Below the pieces are notes generated by a model. The model saw only the letters and a list, made by a program, of their open reading frames with translations, searched no databases and was not told the DNA's origin. A program made the translations under genes and the position numbers. Below are positions 44,268 to 52,022 of a DNA stretch of 64,000 nucleotides, piece by piece. The stretch comes from Pleodorina starrii. Taxonomy: Eukaryota > Chlorophyta > Chlorophyceae > Chlamydomonadales > Volvocaceae. The DNA is taken from NCBI GenBank assembly GCA_030267565.1, contig BRXU01000066.1, positions 119,384 through 183,383 of the forward strand, in the 5' to 3' direction. Positions within the stretch are counted from its first letter, which is position 1, and every line of letters begins with the position of its first letter.

Positions 44268-45926
44268 ATGCCCCGCGACTCCTCTCGCCGCCCTGCCAAG
44301 CCCGACCTCCGTCACCGCGCCTCCTCGCCGGTGAGCGCCCTCGCCGCGTTCTCGGCCCTCGTGGCGCTGAGCGTGGCCGTCAGCTCGGGCGTCACTCCGG
44401 GGGCCGGCGAAGAACGAGGGGCTGCCTTCGGGGCGTCGGCGGGTTCCTCGACGTCCTCGGAGCGGTCGGACAGCGGGTGGAGCCTCTTCGCGTCAGGTCA
44501 GGAGCGGCAGCACCCCCCGGCGGCACCGCTGCGGCAAAACCGTTCCACCTCGCCCGTCCGTGACGGCGCCACGGGCAACGGCTCCTGGCGCCAAGGCACC
44601 GGCCCGGGCGACGGCGACCGGAACGCGGCCTCGACGGTGCGCCCGGGGCGGCACGCACCGAGGCTGTACTCGGGCGAGCTTCCCGTCAACACCCTCATCG
44701 CCCCCACCACTCCCGGGGCCGTCCTGACCGGGGGCACCTTCGGGTGGCGGATCGCCCCCGATCGCGGCGACCGCGAGTTCCATAACGGCACCGACGTTTC
44801 CGCCGCCGCAGGGCTGCCGGTCGTGGCGGCCGCCGAGGGCGAGGTGACGGCCGTGTTCTGGGACGTCTGGGGCGGCAACCGTGTGGAGGTCACCCACGCG
44901 GACGGACTGAGAACCACCTACAACCACCTCCAGGACGTCAGGGTGGCCACCGGTGACCGGCTGACCGCGTCCGAGCAGCTCGGTTCCGTCGGTGCCACCG
45001 GAACCCGGGTCACGGGACCAAACCTGCACCTCGAGACCTGGGTCGACGGGCAGGCCGTGGACCCCCAGTCCTTCGACTGGGTCGACGGCCTCCGCGTCAT
45101 TCCCGCCTCCCGCAGCAAGTACTCCTTGGAGGTGCCCGTGCCGGCTCTCCCGGAGGACGAGACCGCCGCCAAGAAAAAGGCCGCCTCAGGCGAAGAGACT
45201 GCCGATCAGAAGAAGGTCGCCCAAAGGAAGGCTGCCGAGCAGAAGGCCGCTGCGACCAAGAAGGTCACGAAGGAGCCACAGCCCACGGCCGAGCCTTCCG
45301 CTCCTGCAAAACCCAGCCCCACACCGACTCCTGCACCGCCAGCAGCGCAAAAGCCCACGGCCCCCCAGACCAAGCCGGTAAAGCCCGCCAAACCAGCACC
45401 TGCTGCGACCCCGCCCGGGCCCCTAACGGCACCGTCCAAGCCGGCACCGCCCAAACCGGCACCGCCCAAACCCGCGCCGCCACCATCCGCGCCGCCACCA
45501 TCCGCGCCGCCACCGTCCGCGGACACTGGGAAAGAGAAGGATCTCCTGCCCGGGGTGGCGCCCCGGGTTCCGGACACCAGACGGGACACCGATCGCGACG
45601 GCACCCTCGATATTGAAGACACCGACCTCGACGGGGACGGCATCGACAACGAGGCTGACGACAACCTCGACGGCGATAAGTTCGTCGATGAGGTTGATCC
45701 GGACATGGATGGGGACGGCCTGCTCAATGAAGGAGACCCGGACATTGACGGGGACGGCATCCTCAATGACAAGGAAGAGGGGCCCATACGCCCGGCACGA
45801 GTGACGTCCGGCAAACCAACCCCCGAGACTGGCGAGCCGAGCGCTCCGGCAGGAATCACGGCCCCTGCCCGGGGAAATCGGAATGCCGGCACCTCGCCGG
45901 CCACCAGTGCAGTGCAGGCACGCTGA
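44268..45926 (+). CDS. Secreted M23-like protein with Pro-rich linker and calcium-binding (thrombospondin type 3) repeats
   Basis: The 552-residue protein has a signal peptide, a low-complexity region, an M23/LytM domain (about residues 150-285), an Ala/Lys stretch, a Pro/Ala/Lys linker (about 330-425) with repeated PKPAPP and PPSA units, and Asp-rich DxDxDG repeats (DTDRDGTLDIEDTDLDGDG and following, about 443-505). The M23 zinc ligands H172 and D176 (FHNGTD) and H254 are present, and H220 (YNHL), but the usual HxH is N-L-H: Asn replaces the first, catalytic His. It may be a degenerate hydrolase that binds peptidoglycan or activates others, with calcium-stabilised display. Confidence 0.85.
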   Translation: MPRDSSRRPAKPDLRHRASSPVSALAAFSALVALSVAVSSGVTPGAGEERGAAFGASAGSSTSSERSDSGWSLFASGQERQHPPAAPLRQNRSTSPVRDGATGNGSWRQGTGPGDGDRNAASTVRPGRHAPRLYSGELPVNTLIAPTTPGAVLTGGTFGWRIAPDRGDREFHNGTDVSAAAGLPVVAAAEGEVTAVFWDVWGGNRVEVTHADGLRTTYNHLQDVRVATGDRLTASEQLGSVGATGTRVTGPNLHLETWVDGQAVDPQSFDWVDGLRVIPASRSKYSLEVPVPALPEDETAAKKKAASGEETADQKKVAQRKAAEQKAAATKKVTKEPQPTAEPSAPAKPSPTPTPAPPAAQKPTAPQTKPVKPAKPAPAATPPGPLTAPSKPAPPKPAPPKPAPPPSAPPPSAPPPSADTGKEKDLLPGVAPRVPDTRRDTDRDGTLDIEDTDLDGDGIDNEADDNLDGDKFVDEVDPDMDGDGLLNEGDPDIDGDGILNDKEEGPIRPARVTSGKPTPETGEPSAPAGITAPARGNRNAGTSPATSAVQAR

Positions 45927-45939
45927 GGTGCACCTGATC

Positions 45940-46696
45940 TCATAACTTGGTCGCCTGGCGCAGTCGGCGAACGTTGATGAGCGGGAGGCCGAGCAGGGCA
46001 GAGGACCAGGGTGCCGACGATGCGGTCGTAGCGGATTCCGAGGCGTTTGAAGCGCAAGACCCCGGAGATGGGGCGCTCGACCACCAAGCCGTGTCGATCC
46101 AGATGAGTTTTGGCCTCGATCCCACGGCGGGTAACACGCACTTTGATGCCTGGGCGGCGCCGTGGCTGCACGGGACGTCCGCACCGATCGCGCACACCGG
46201 AGGTGGCCACCATCAGGAGTTCGAAGAGACGGCTGTCGTGGGTGTTGGCGGCCGGGGCGTGAACGTGCAGGGGCAGGCCGTTGCGGTCAGTGAGCAGGTA
46301 GTACTTGGAGCCCGGGTTCGCGTGGTCGGTGGAGTTCGGGCCGGTCAGCTCGCTCCCCTTTTTGGGTTCGTACCGACACCGAGTCGATGCTGGCCCCTGT
46401 CCAGTCGAGGATCTGCTCCTCGGAGAGCTCCTCGAGCACGGCCCGGTGGGGCTTCTCTCAAACCCCGGCCGCCTGTCACTCGCGCAGAGGCAACCAGGCG
46501 GTGTGTCCGGACCCGTGCCCCAGAGCCGGTGGCAGGTCAACGACACCGAGGTATGCAGCACGAACAAGATGCCCTCCACAGCGGCCCAGTCATCGATCCA
46601 CGCCGCCTACCGGGACCTCGCGGCGGCGTTAGGGGCGGGATGAGCGGGGCGATCAGCTCCCACAGTCGATCATCCACTGCGGCTTCATCGTGGCCA
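45940..46696 (-). pseudogene. Decayed IS5-family transposase
   Basis: Reading on the minus strand through several frames recovers an IS5-type transposase: EAAVDDRLWELIAPLIPP, VEGILFVLHTSVSLTCHRLW, NPGSKYYLLTDRNGLPLHVH, APAANTHDSRLFELL and a C-terminal LDRHGLVVERPISGVLRFKR, ending LINVRRLRQATKL. At least three frameshifts and missing segments separate these, so it is inactive. Confidence 0.85.
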
Positions 46697-46773
46697 TACA
46701 GGAATGGTCAGCCAGCCGGACGAGGGCGATCAACGACCGACCAGGTCTTGAAAACAGATGTACGATAATCGCG

Positions 46774-47568
46774 ATGAGTCACGACCACGGCATGTTCGGT
46801 TGGACTTTGTTCAGATACGTCACAGCCCTGGCGTTCGGTCTGGGCGCGGTCGGCTACGCCGCGGGATGGTGGGCGTCCCGCCACCGGGGGCGCTGGCCGA
46901 TCCACCGCGCCGTGCTGTGGTACACCGGGCTCTTCTGCGCCGGGGTCGGGCTGGTGGGCCCGATCGCTGAAGCCGCCCGCACGAGCTTTCCCGCCCACAT
47001 GGTCGGGCACCTGCTCTTGGGCATGGTCGCGCCACTGTGTCTGGTGCTCAGTGCCCCGGTCACTCTTGCTCTGCGTGCTTTGCCTGTGGTTCAGGCCCGC
47101 GCGCTCTCCTGGGCCCTGCGCACCGCTCTCGTGCGGGCTCTGACCCATCCGGTGGTCGCGGTGGTGCTCAACGTCGGGGGCCTGTGGGCGCTTTACACCA
47201 CCGATCTGTACGGCATGATGCACACCTCGGTGTGGTTGTATGCGCTCGTCCACGCCCACGTCTTCCTGGCCGGCTATCTTTTCACCGCCGCGATGGTGGG
47301 GATTGACCCGAACCCGCACCGGAGCTCCTTCGCCCTGCGGACCGCAGCGCTCATTGGGTTTCTCACAGCCCATTCGATCTTGGCCAAGTGGCTTTACGGC
47401 CACCCGCCCGCCGGCGTTGACTTCGCCGACGCGCGAATCGGGGCGCAGATCATGTATTACGGTGGGGACGCCGTGGACGTCACCTTGATCGTTGTTTTCT
47501 GCGCCCAGTGGTACACCGCCACCCGCCCCCGTGGAATACCCCTGACAGACACCCATGCACCGCGCTGA
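46774..47568 (+). CDS. ctaG: CtaG-like cytochrome oxidase copper-assembly membrane protein
   Basis: The 264-residue protein has seven helices with the caa3_CtaG motifs: FPAHMVGHLLLGMVAPLCLV, LYALVHAHVFLAGYLFTAAM and GIDPNPHR. His residues in HMVGH and HAHVF are probable copper ligands. It is shorter than the CtaG at 31017 and more like the CtaG half of the fusion at 19.3 kb (shared GIDP(I/N)PHR). TACGAT ends seven bases before the ATG, suggesting a leaderless transcript. A 71-residue membrane protein gene follows. Confidence 0.9.
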   Translation: MSHDHGMFGWTLFRYVTALAFGLGAVGYAAGWWASRHRGRWPIHRAVLWYTGLFCAGVGLVGPIAEAARTSFPAHMVGHLLLGMVAPLCLVLSAPVTLALRALPVVQARALSWALRTALVRALTHPVVAVVLNVGGLWALYTTDLYGMMHTSVWLYALVHAHVFLAGYLFTAAMVGIDPNPHRSSFALRTAALIGFLTAHSILAKWLYGHPPAGVDFADARIGAQIMYYGGDAVDVTLIVVFCAQWYTATRPRGIPLTDTHAPR

Positions 47569-47619
47569 GTACACACCCGGCGCCAGCGTCCGTCCAGATC
47601 CCTAAGGGAGAATACATCC

Positions 47620-47835
47620 ATGGAGTACTTCGCGGCTGTGCTGCCGTCCATCTGCATCGGCGTCATCTTCTGGCTGATCATGCGTTCGATTTTCCGCGGC
47701 GACCGCACCGAGCGCGCCGTCGAATCCGCTTCCCAGGACGACGCAGCACGCTGGTATAAGGACCTCAAGCAACGCGAGAGCGACGCCCTCCCCTTCAGTC
47801 CATCCTCCCTCGCCGACAACGAGCCCACGCGCTGA
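47620..47835 (+). CDS. Small single-helix membrane protein downstream of ctaG
   Basis: GGGAGAA precedes the ATG. The 71-residue protein has an N-terminal helix (MEYFAAVLPSICIGVIFWLI) and a charged cytoplasmic tail (FRGDRTERAVESASQDDAAR). I recognise this pattern as a small actinobacterial membrane protein but no function is assigned. It likely shares the ctaG transcript; a hairpin CGCTGAC/GTCAGCG at 47830-47855 follows. Confidence 0.75.
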   Translation: MEYFAAVLPSICIGVIFWLIMRSIFRGDRTERAVESASQDDAARWYKDLKQRESDALPFSPSSLADNEPTR

Positions 47836-48238
47836 CCCCGGGCATCATGTCAGCGGGGGGGCTAGCGGCTGACCGCCTCAGGTGATGGGGAACGCGTCCC
47901 CCGCGACGGGGCTGTGGCCCGCCCCGTGACATGCCCGTCGACGGGGCGACCTACGCATCACGGACCCCGTAAGCCAGGACGGCCTCAGATCGTCGGCTGC
48001 GGCAGCTCCCGGATCCGCTGATACAGACCACCCGTTGCATCCTCGGATTGTGAAGACGGCGGAGAAGCCGTGACGGTTCACGGTGCGGGAGAGCGTCAAC
48101 CACACCGACCACCAGCTCGCCGGTGAACCCGTCCACGACTGCCCCACCCGCACCGCCGGTCCCGCGCGGGCAGCACGGCCACCCGGGACACCGAGGCTCA
48201 CAGCACTCACATCACAGCGATCAGGACAGGGAGGACAG
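47836..48238. other. Gap before the two-component system
   Basis: About 400 bases with no supported gene; apart from the hairpin at its left end nothing distinctive was seen. AGGGAGGA at the right end is the ribosome site of the response regulator. Confidence 0.4.
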
Positions 48239-48958
48239 ATGACGGATCCGCTCACCGGGCGTGTTCTGGTGGTCGACGATGAGGTCGACCTGGCGGAACT
48301 GGTCGCGGAATATCTGCGCAAGGCGGGCCTGGACGTCGAGGTGCGCCACGACGGCACGGACGCGGTGGCCGCGGTGCGGGAGTACGCCCCGGACGTCCTC
48401 GTGCTGGATCTGGGGCTACCGGGAATCGACGGGATCGAGGTGTGCCGTCAGGTGCGGACCTTCTCCGACTGCCACGTGCTGATGCTCACCGCCCGCGACG
48501 ACGAGGTCGACAAGATCGTGGGCCTGTCGGTGGGAGCCGACGACTACGTGACCAAGCCGTTCAGCCCGCGCGAGCTCGTGGCCCGGGTCCAGGCCATGCT
48601 GCGCCGGGCCCGCACCCGCCCCGCGCCCACCCCGCCGCCGGCGGGGCGGGCCCAGGAGCTGGTGATCGGGGACCTGGTGGTGGACGAGGCCGCCCGGGAG
48701 GTCCGCGTGGGCGGGGAGTCGGTGGCACTGACCCGGATCGAGTTCGATCTGCTGGCCGCCCTGGCGACGCACACGCAGATGGTGCTCTCGCGCCGGCAGC
48801 TGGTGGAGATCGTCTGGGACACGCGCTGGACCGGGGACGAACACCTGGTGGACGTGCACATCGGGCGGATCCGCAAGAAGCTCGGCGATGAGGCCGCCAG
48901 CCCGAAGTTCATCCATACGATCCGCGGGATCGGTTTCCGGATGGGCACCGGAGAATGA
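48239..48958 (+). CDS. OmpR/PhoB-family response regulator
   Basis: The 239-residue protein has a receiver domain (VLVVDDEVD, phospho-acceptor D57 in LVLDLGLPG, conserved Lys in TKPFSP) and a C-terminal winged helix (VALTRIEFDLLAALATH, VDVHIGRIRKKLGD, IHTIRGIGFRM). It is translated with the downstream kinase gene (ATGA overlap). Targets are unknown; adjacent genes are ctaG upstream and a DUF418 gene convergent downstream. Confidence 0.96.
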   Translation: MTDPLTGRVLVVDDEVDLAELVAEYLRKAGLDVEVRHDGTDAVAAVREYAPDVLVLDLGLPGIDGIEVCRQVRTFSDCHVLMLTARDDEVDKIVGLSVGADDYVTKPFSPRELVARVQAMLRRARTRPAPTPPPAGRAQELVIGDLVVDEAAREVRVGGESVALTRIEFDLLAALATHTQMVLSRRQLVEIVWDTRWTGDEHLVDVHIGRIRKKLGDEAASPKFIHTIRGIGFRMGTGE

Positions 48959-50094
48959 GCAGCACTGTCTTAACAAGCCCGCGCTGGTCCTGGAGCCCGT
49001 TGACGGTGCGGTTGATGCTGGCCCAGACCGCGGTGCTGTTGATCGGGTTGATCATCGTGGTCGTGACCGCGGTGCTGGTCGGGCCGAACATGTTCTACCA
49101 CGAGCTCGTCGAGTCGGGTCACGCCGATGAGGCCCTCGGGCTGGTGCACCTGGAGGACGCCTTCCGCTCGGTGAGTCTCACGGCCCTGGCCATCGGCGGG
49201 TTGCCGGCTCTCTACATCGCCGGGCTGCTCACCTTCTACCTTTACCGCACGATCGGGCGGTCCCTGGCCTCTTTCAGCACCGCCGCCGGTGAGGTGGCCG
49301 CGGGCAACTACGATGTCCGCGTCACCTCCACCAAGCTGGGCCCGGAGTTCGACGCCCTGGCCTCCTCTTTCAACGAGATGGCGGCCAAGCTCAGCGCGGT
49401 GGACACCACACGGCGCCAGATGCTCGCCGACCTAGCCCACGAGATGCGCACCCCACTGGCCAGCCTCAAAGGCCACCTGGAAGGGGTCGAGGACGGGGTG
49501 GTCGCCCTCGATGCGCACACCACCGGCATCCTTCACGCCCAGATCACCCGCCTGGAGCGCCTGGCCCGCGACATCCGCCAGCTCACCGCCGCCGAAGAGG
49601 GCATGACCCGCCTGCAGCTCACCCCCCAAGACCCGGAGCATTTGGCGGTCCAGGCGGTCGCGGCCATCGAGCCCGACGCCGCCGGCAAGGGTGTGTCGAT
49701 CACCGCGGTGAGCACCGGCCCGGAGACCGCCCCGGTGCCGCTGGACCCGGAACGGATGGGCCAGGTGCTGAGCAACCTGCTGGAGAACGCCCTGCGCCAC
49801 ACCCCGACCGGGGGCACCATCATCCTGCGCACCGACCACACCGCCGAGGCGGTCACTTACACCGTCACCGACACCGGGGAGGGCATCAGTGCCGAGAGCC
49901 TCCCGCACGTCTTCGAGCGCTTCTACCGCGCGAACACCGGCCGGGAGGCCCACCGCGGCGGCTCGGGGCTGGGCCTGGCGATCAGCAAGGCCCTCGTCGA
50001 GGCCCAGGGCGGAACCCTGGAGGCCACCAGCGACGGCCACGGCCGGGGCGCCAGCTTCCGGATCCACCTGCCCTACCGTCGCCCCACCGGCTGA
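48955..50094 (+). CDS. Membrane sensor histidine kinase
   Basis: The 379-residue protein has two membrane helices around a short extracytoplasmic sensor loop of about 40 residues, a HAMP domain, a HisKA domain with H162 (LAHEMRTPL) and an ATPase with NLLENALRHTP, DTGEGIS and GGSGLGLAI. The sensor loop (MFYHELVESGHADEALGLVH) contains two His. It is the partner of the preceding regulator. Confidence 0.96.
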   Translation: MSSTVLTSPRWSWSPLTVRLMLAQTAVLLIGLIIVVVTAVLVGPNMFYHELVESGHADEALGLVHLEDAFRSVSLTALAIGGLPALYIAGLLTFYLYRTIGRSLASFSTAAGEVAAGNYDVRVTSTKLGPEFDALASSFNEMAAKLSAVDTTRRQMLADLAHEMRTPLASLKGHLEGVEDGVVALDAHTTGILHAQITRLERLARDIRQLTAAEEGMTRLQLTPQDPEHLAVQAVAAIEPDAAGKGVSITAVSTGPETAPVPLDPERMGQVLSNLLENALRHTPTGGTIILRTDHTAEAVTYTVTDTGEGISAESLPHVFERFYRANTGREAHRGGSGLGLAISKALVEAQGGTLEATSDGHGRGASFRIHLPYRRPTG

Positions 50095-50135
50095 ACACTG
50101 GGAGCACCCGGACCTAAGGCTTGAAAACGACTGCG

Positions 50136-50183
50136 GGCCGTGCCCGCCACCAAGAGCTTCGGAGCTTGGTGACGGGCACGGCC
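50136..50183. terminator. Long bidirectional terminator hairpin
   Basis: GGCCGTGCCCG and CGGGCACGGCC form the outer stem, extended inward by CACCAAG/CTTGGTG with one mismatch between them. It separates the convergent kinase and DUF418 genes. Confidence 0.85.
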
Positions 50184-50202
50184 TGCGGCGGTGCAGAGGC
50201 AC

Positions 50203-51432
50203 CTACCTGCGCGAGGTCCCAGTGGTCCCTCCGAGCACGAGCCGGCGGGTGCCTTTCACGCTGAGGCTGACAACCCGTTCCAGCGGGCCCTGGCCCAGGG
50301 CGCGGTACCAGGCGACCGCGAACAAGGCCGCCAGCGTCACGTGGATCAGGAACCACAGGTACGGCTGGTCGTAGTGGAGCTCGAAGGACAGGCCCACCAG
50401 GTGAGCGGTGTACAGGGTCAGAGTCATGACGCCCATCGCTGCCAGCGGCAGCAGCCAGGCCTCGGCCTTGCGGGCGATCAGCAGGAAGGCCCCGAGCACG
50501 GCCAGGCTCACGCCCAGGCTGGCCGCGATCGCCAGCGGGGTGTTGGTGTGCGGGGTGGCGATCGCCAGCCACCACACCGTGGAGGTCGGCAGGGAGTCCG
50601 GTCCCCAGATCAGGACCTCGGCGAGTTCCTCCTCACCGAACGAGGAGGCGTCCAGCAGCCGCTGGTAGCCGCCGAAGGCGTAGAGCAGGAAGTAGGAGGT
50701 GGCCTGAGCAAAGATCGCGATCCCGACACCGATGACCAGCAGCCGGATCTGCACCTCCTGCTTGCGCAGGTTCAACCGGCCCAGACCCATGCCGACCAGC
50801 AGATAAGTCATGTACGGCAGGGCTGGGTAGGTCCCGGTGAGCAGCAACTGGGAGGCCGTGGCCCCCGGCTCCGTCAGGACGGTGGTGAGGGTGGGATTGT
50901 AGTTGCTCCAGGCGGGCAGCTCGTTGAGCAGGCCCTGCATCAGCAGCGGGGACACGAGCCCGAAGACCGCCGCGGAGATGAAGAGTACCTTCGGCCCGGC
51001 GTGCAGGAAGGGGATTGCCAGCAGGAAGAACACCCCGTAGTAGATTAAGATGTTGTCCGCCGGGGCGTCTTCGGGCATCAGCGTCCCGATCCACAGCCCC
51101 ACCGCCGCAATCAGCACGGCCCGTATCGCCAGGCCGATCCGGTCGGCGGTCATCGCCTTGCCTTCGTGCGGGTGGCTTCCGCCGGAAGTCAGGGCCAGTC
51201 CGACCCCGGCCAGCAGGGCGAACAGGGCTGCGGAGTCCCCGGAGAAGATCCGCCAGGTGAAGCTGGCCTCCCCGGTCTCCTCGTTCCAAGAGGGCAGGAT
51301 GTGGATGGCCATCAACCCGACCAGCGCCAACCCCCTCGCCGCATCGATCCCCACCAACCGGCGTGTGGGCCGGATCAGTGCATCGTCGAGTCTCCCTGAA
51401 TCGGTTCTCTCCGCTCGTGACATCGCGCTCAT
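50203..51432 (-). CDS. DUF418/heparan-alpha-glucosaminide acetyltransferase-like membrane protein (copy 2)
   Basis: GGGGGAG precedes the ATG at 51432. The 409-residue protein aligns throughout with the gene at 32422: RLVGIDAARGLALVGLMAIHI at the first helix, NPTLTTVLTEPG, FTGTYPA-like LLLTGTYPALPYMTYLL, LIWGPDSLP and MGVMTLTLYTAHLVGLS. About ten helices. It ends in TAG. Role and substrate are unknown; position next to a two-component system suggests envelope-stress control. Confidence 0.85.
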   Translation of the reverse strand: MSAMSRAERTDSGRLDDALIRPTRRLVGIDAARGLALVGLMAIHILPSWNEETGEASFTWRIFSGDSAALFALLAGVGLALTSGGSHPHEGKAMTADRIGLAIRAVLIAAVGLWIGTLMPEDAPADNILIYYGVFFLLAIPFLHAGPKVLFISAAVFGLVSPLLMQGLLNELPAWSNYNPTLTTVLTEPGATASQLLLTGTYPALPYMTYLLVGMGLGRLNLRKQEVQIRLLVIGVGIAIFAQATSYFLLYAFGGYQRLLDASSFGEEELAEVLIWGPDSLPTSTVWWLAIATPHTNTPLAIAASLGVSLAVLGAFLLIARKAEAWLLPLAAMGVMTLTLYTAHLVGLSFELHYDQPYLWFLIHVTLAALFAVAWYRALGQGPLERVVSLSVKGTRRLVLGGTTGTSRR

Positions 51433-52022
51433 GACTCCCCCTGATCGAGCCGGCCCTTCCAGGGCCAGCGAAGTGTGCGGCCCGTCGGGGGTCGCGTCCA
51501 TGGCCCCGGGGCATCCGGAGCCGATCTAACTTCAGGGTCTCGTCCACACTTGACGCCCACCTCGCGGGATCCTCAAGATTCCGTCAAGATTCCCACGGAG
51601 TTGCGCCGTCGGTGCGTGCCTCCGGCGCCTGCTCGACGTCACAGTGGCCGCAAGAACATCGTCTGCACGGCCAGGGTTTGTCCCGCGCGGCGTCCGATTC
51701 CCACGATGGGACCACGGGGGTCGTTGCACCCCGTGGAGCAGCCCGCTCCCGACAGGGCAGGGGGTGGGAGACCAATAAGCGAAACCAGTCGGGCCGGTGG
51801 ACGGGGAACGAAGCGGTGGGCCGTGGAGGCTTCCGTGTGTGCGGACCATCTAGCGGGCGCAGGCCAACTGGGCCCCTGCGCCGCCCAGCAATGCAGGGGT
51901 CATCGGGTCGCCGGTGACCGGACCCCGGTGCTGGGGGTGGCCGGGGCCGGCGGTAGATTTTCGGCGTTGCCGCCCCGTCCCCTTGTCCACTTTTCGAGGA
52001 GCGGCCGTTCAGGAGGTCCTCC
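51433..52022. other. 590-bp gap between divergent genes
   Basis: No supported gene. It should contain promoters for the DUF418 gene (minus) and the acyltransferase gene (plus). AGGAGG at 52011-52016 is the ribosome site of the latter. Confidence 0.4.
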
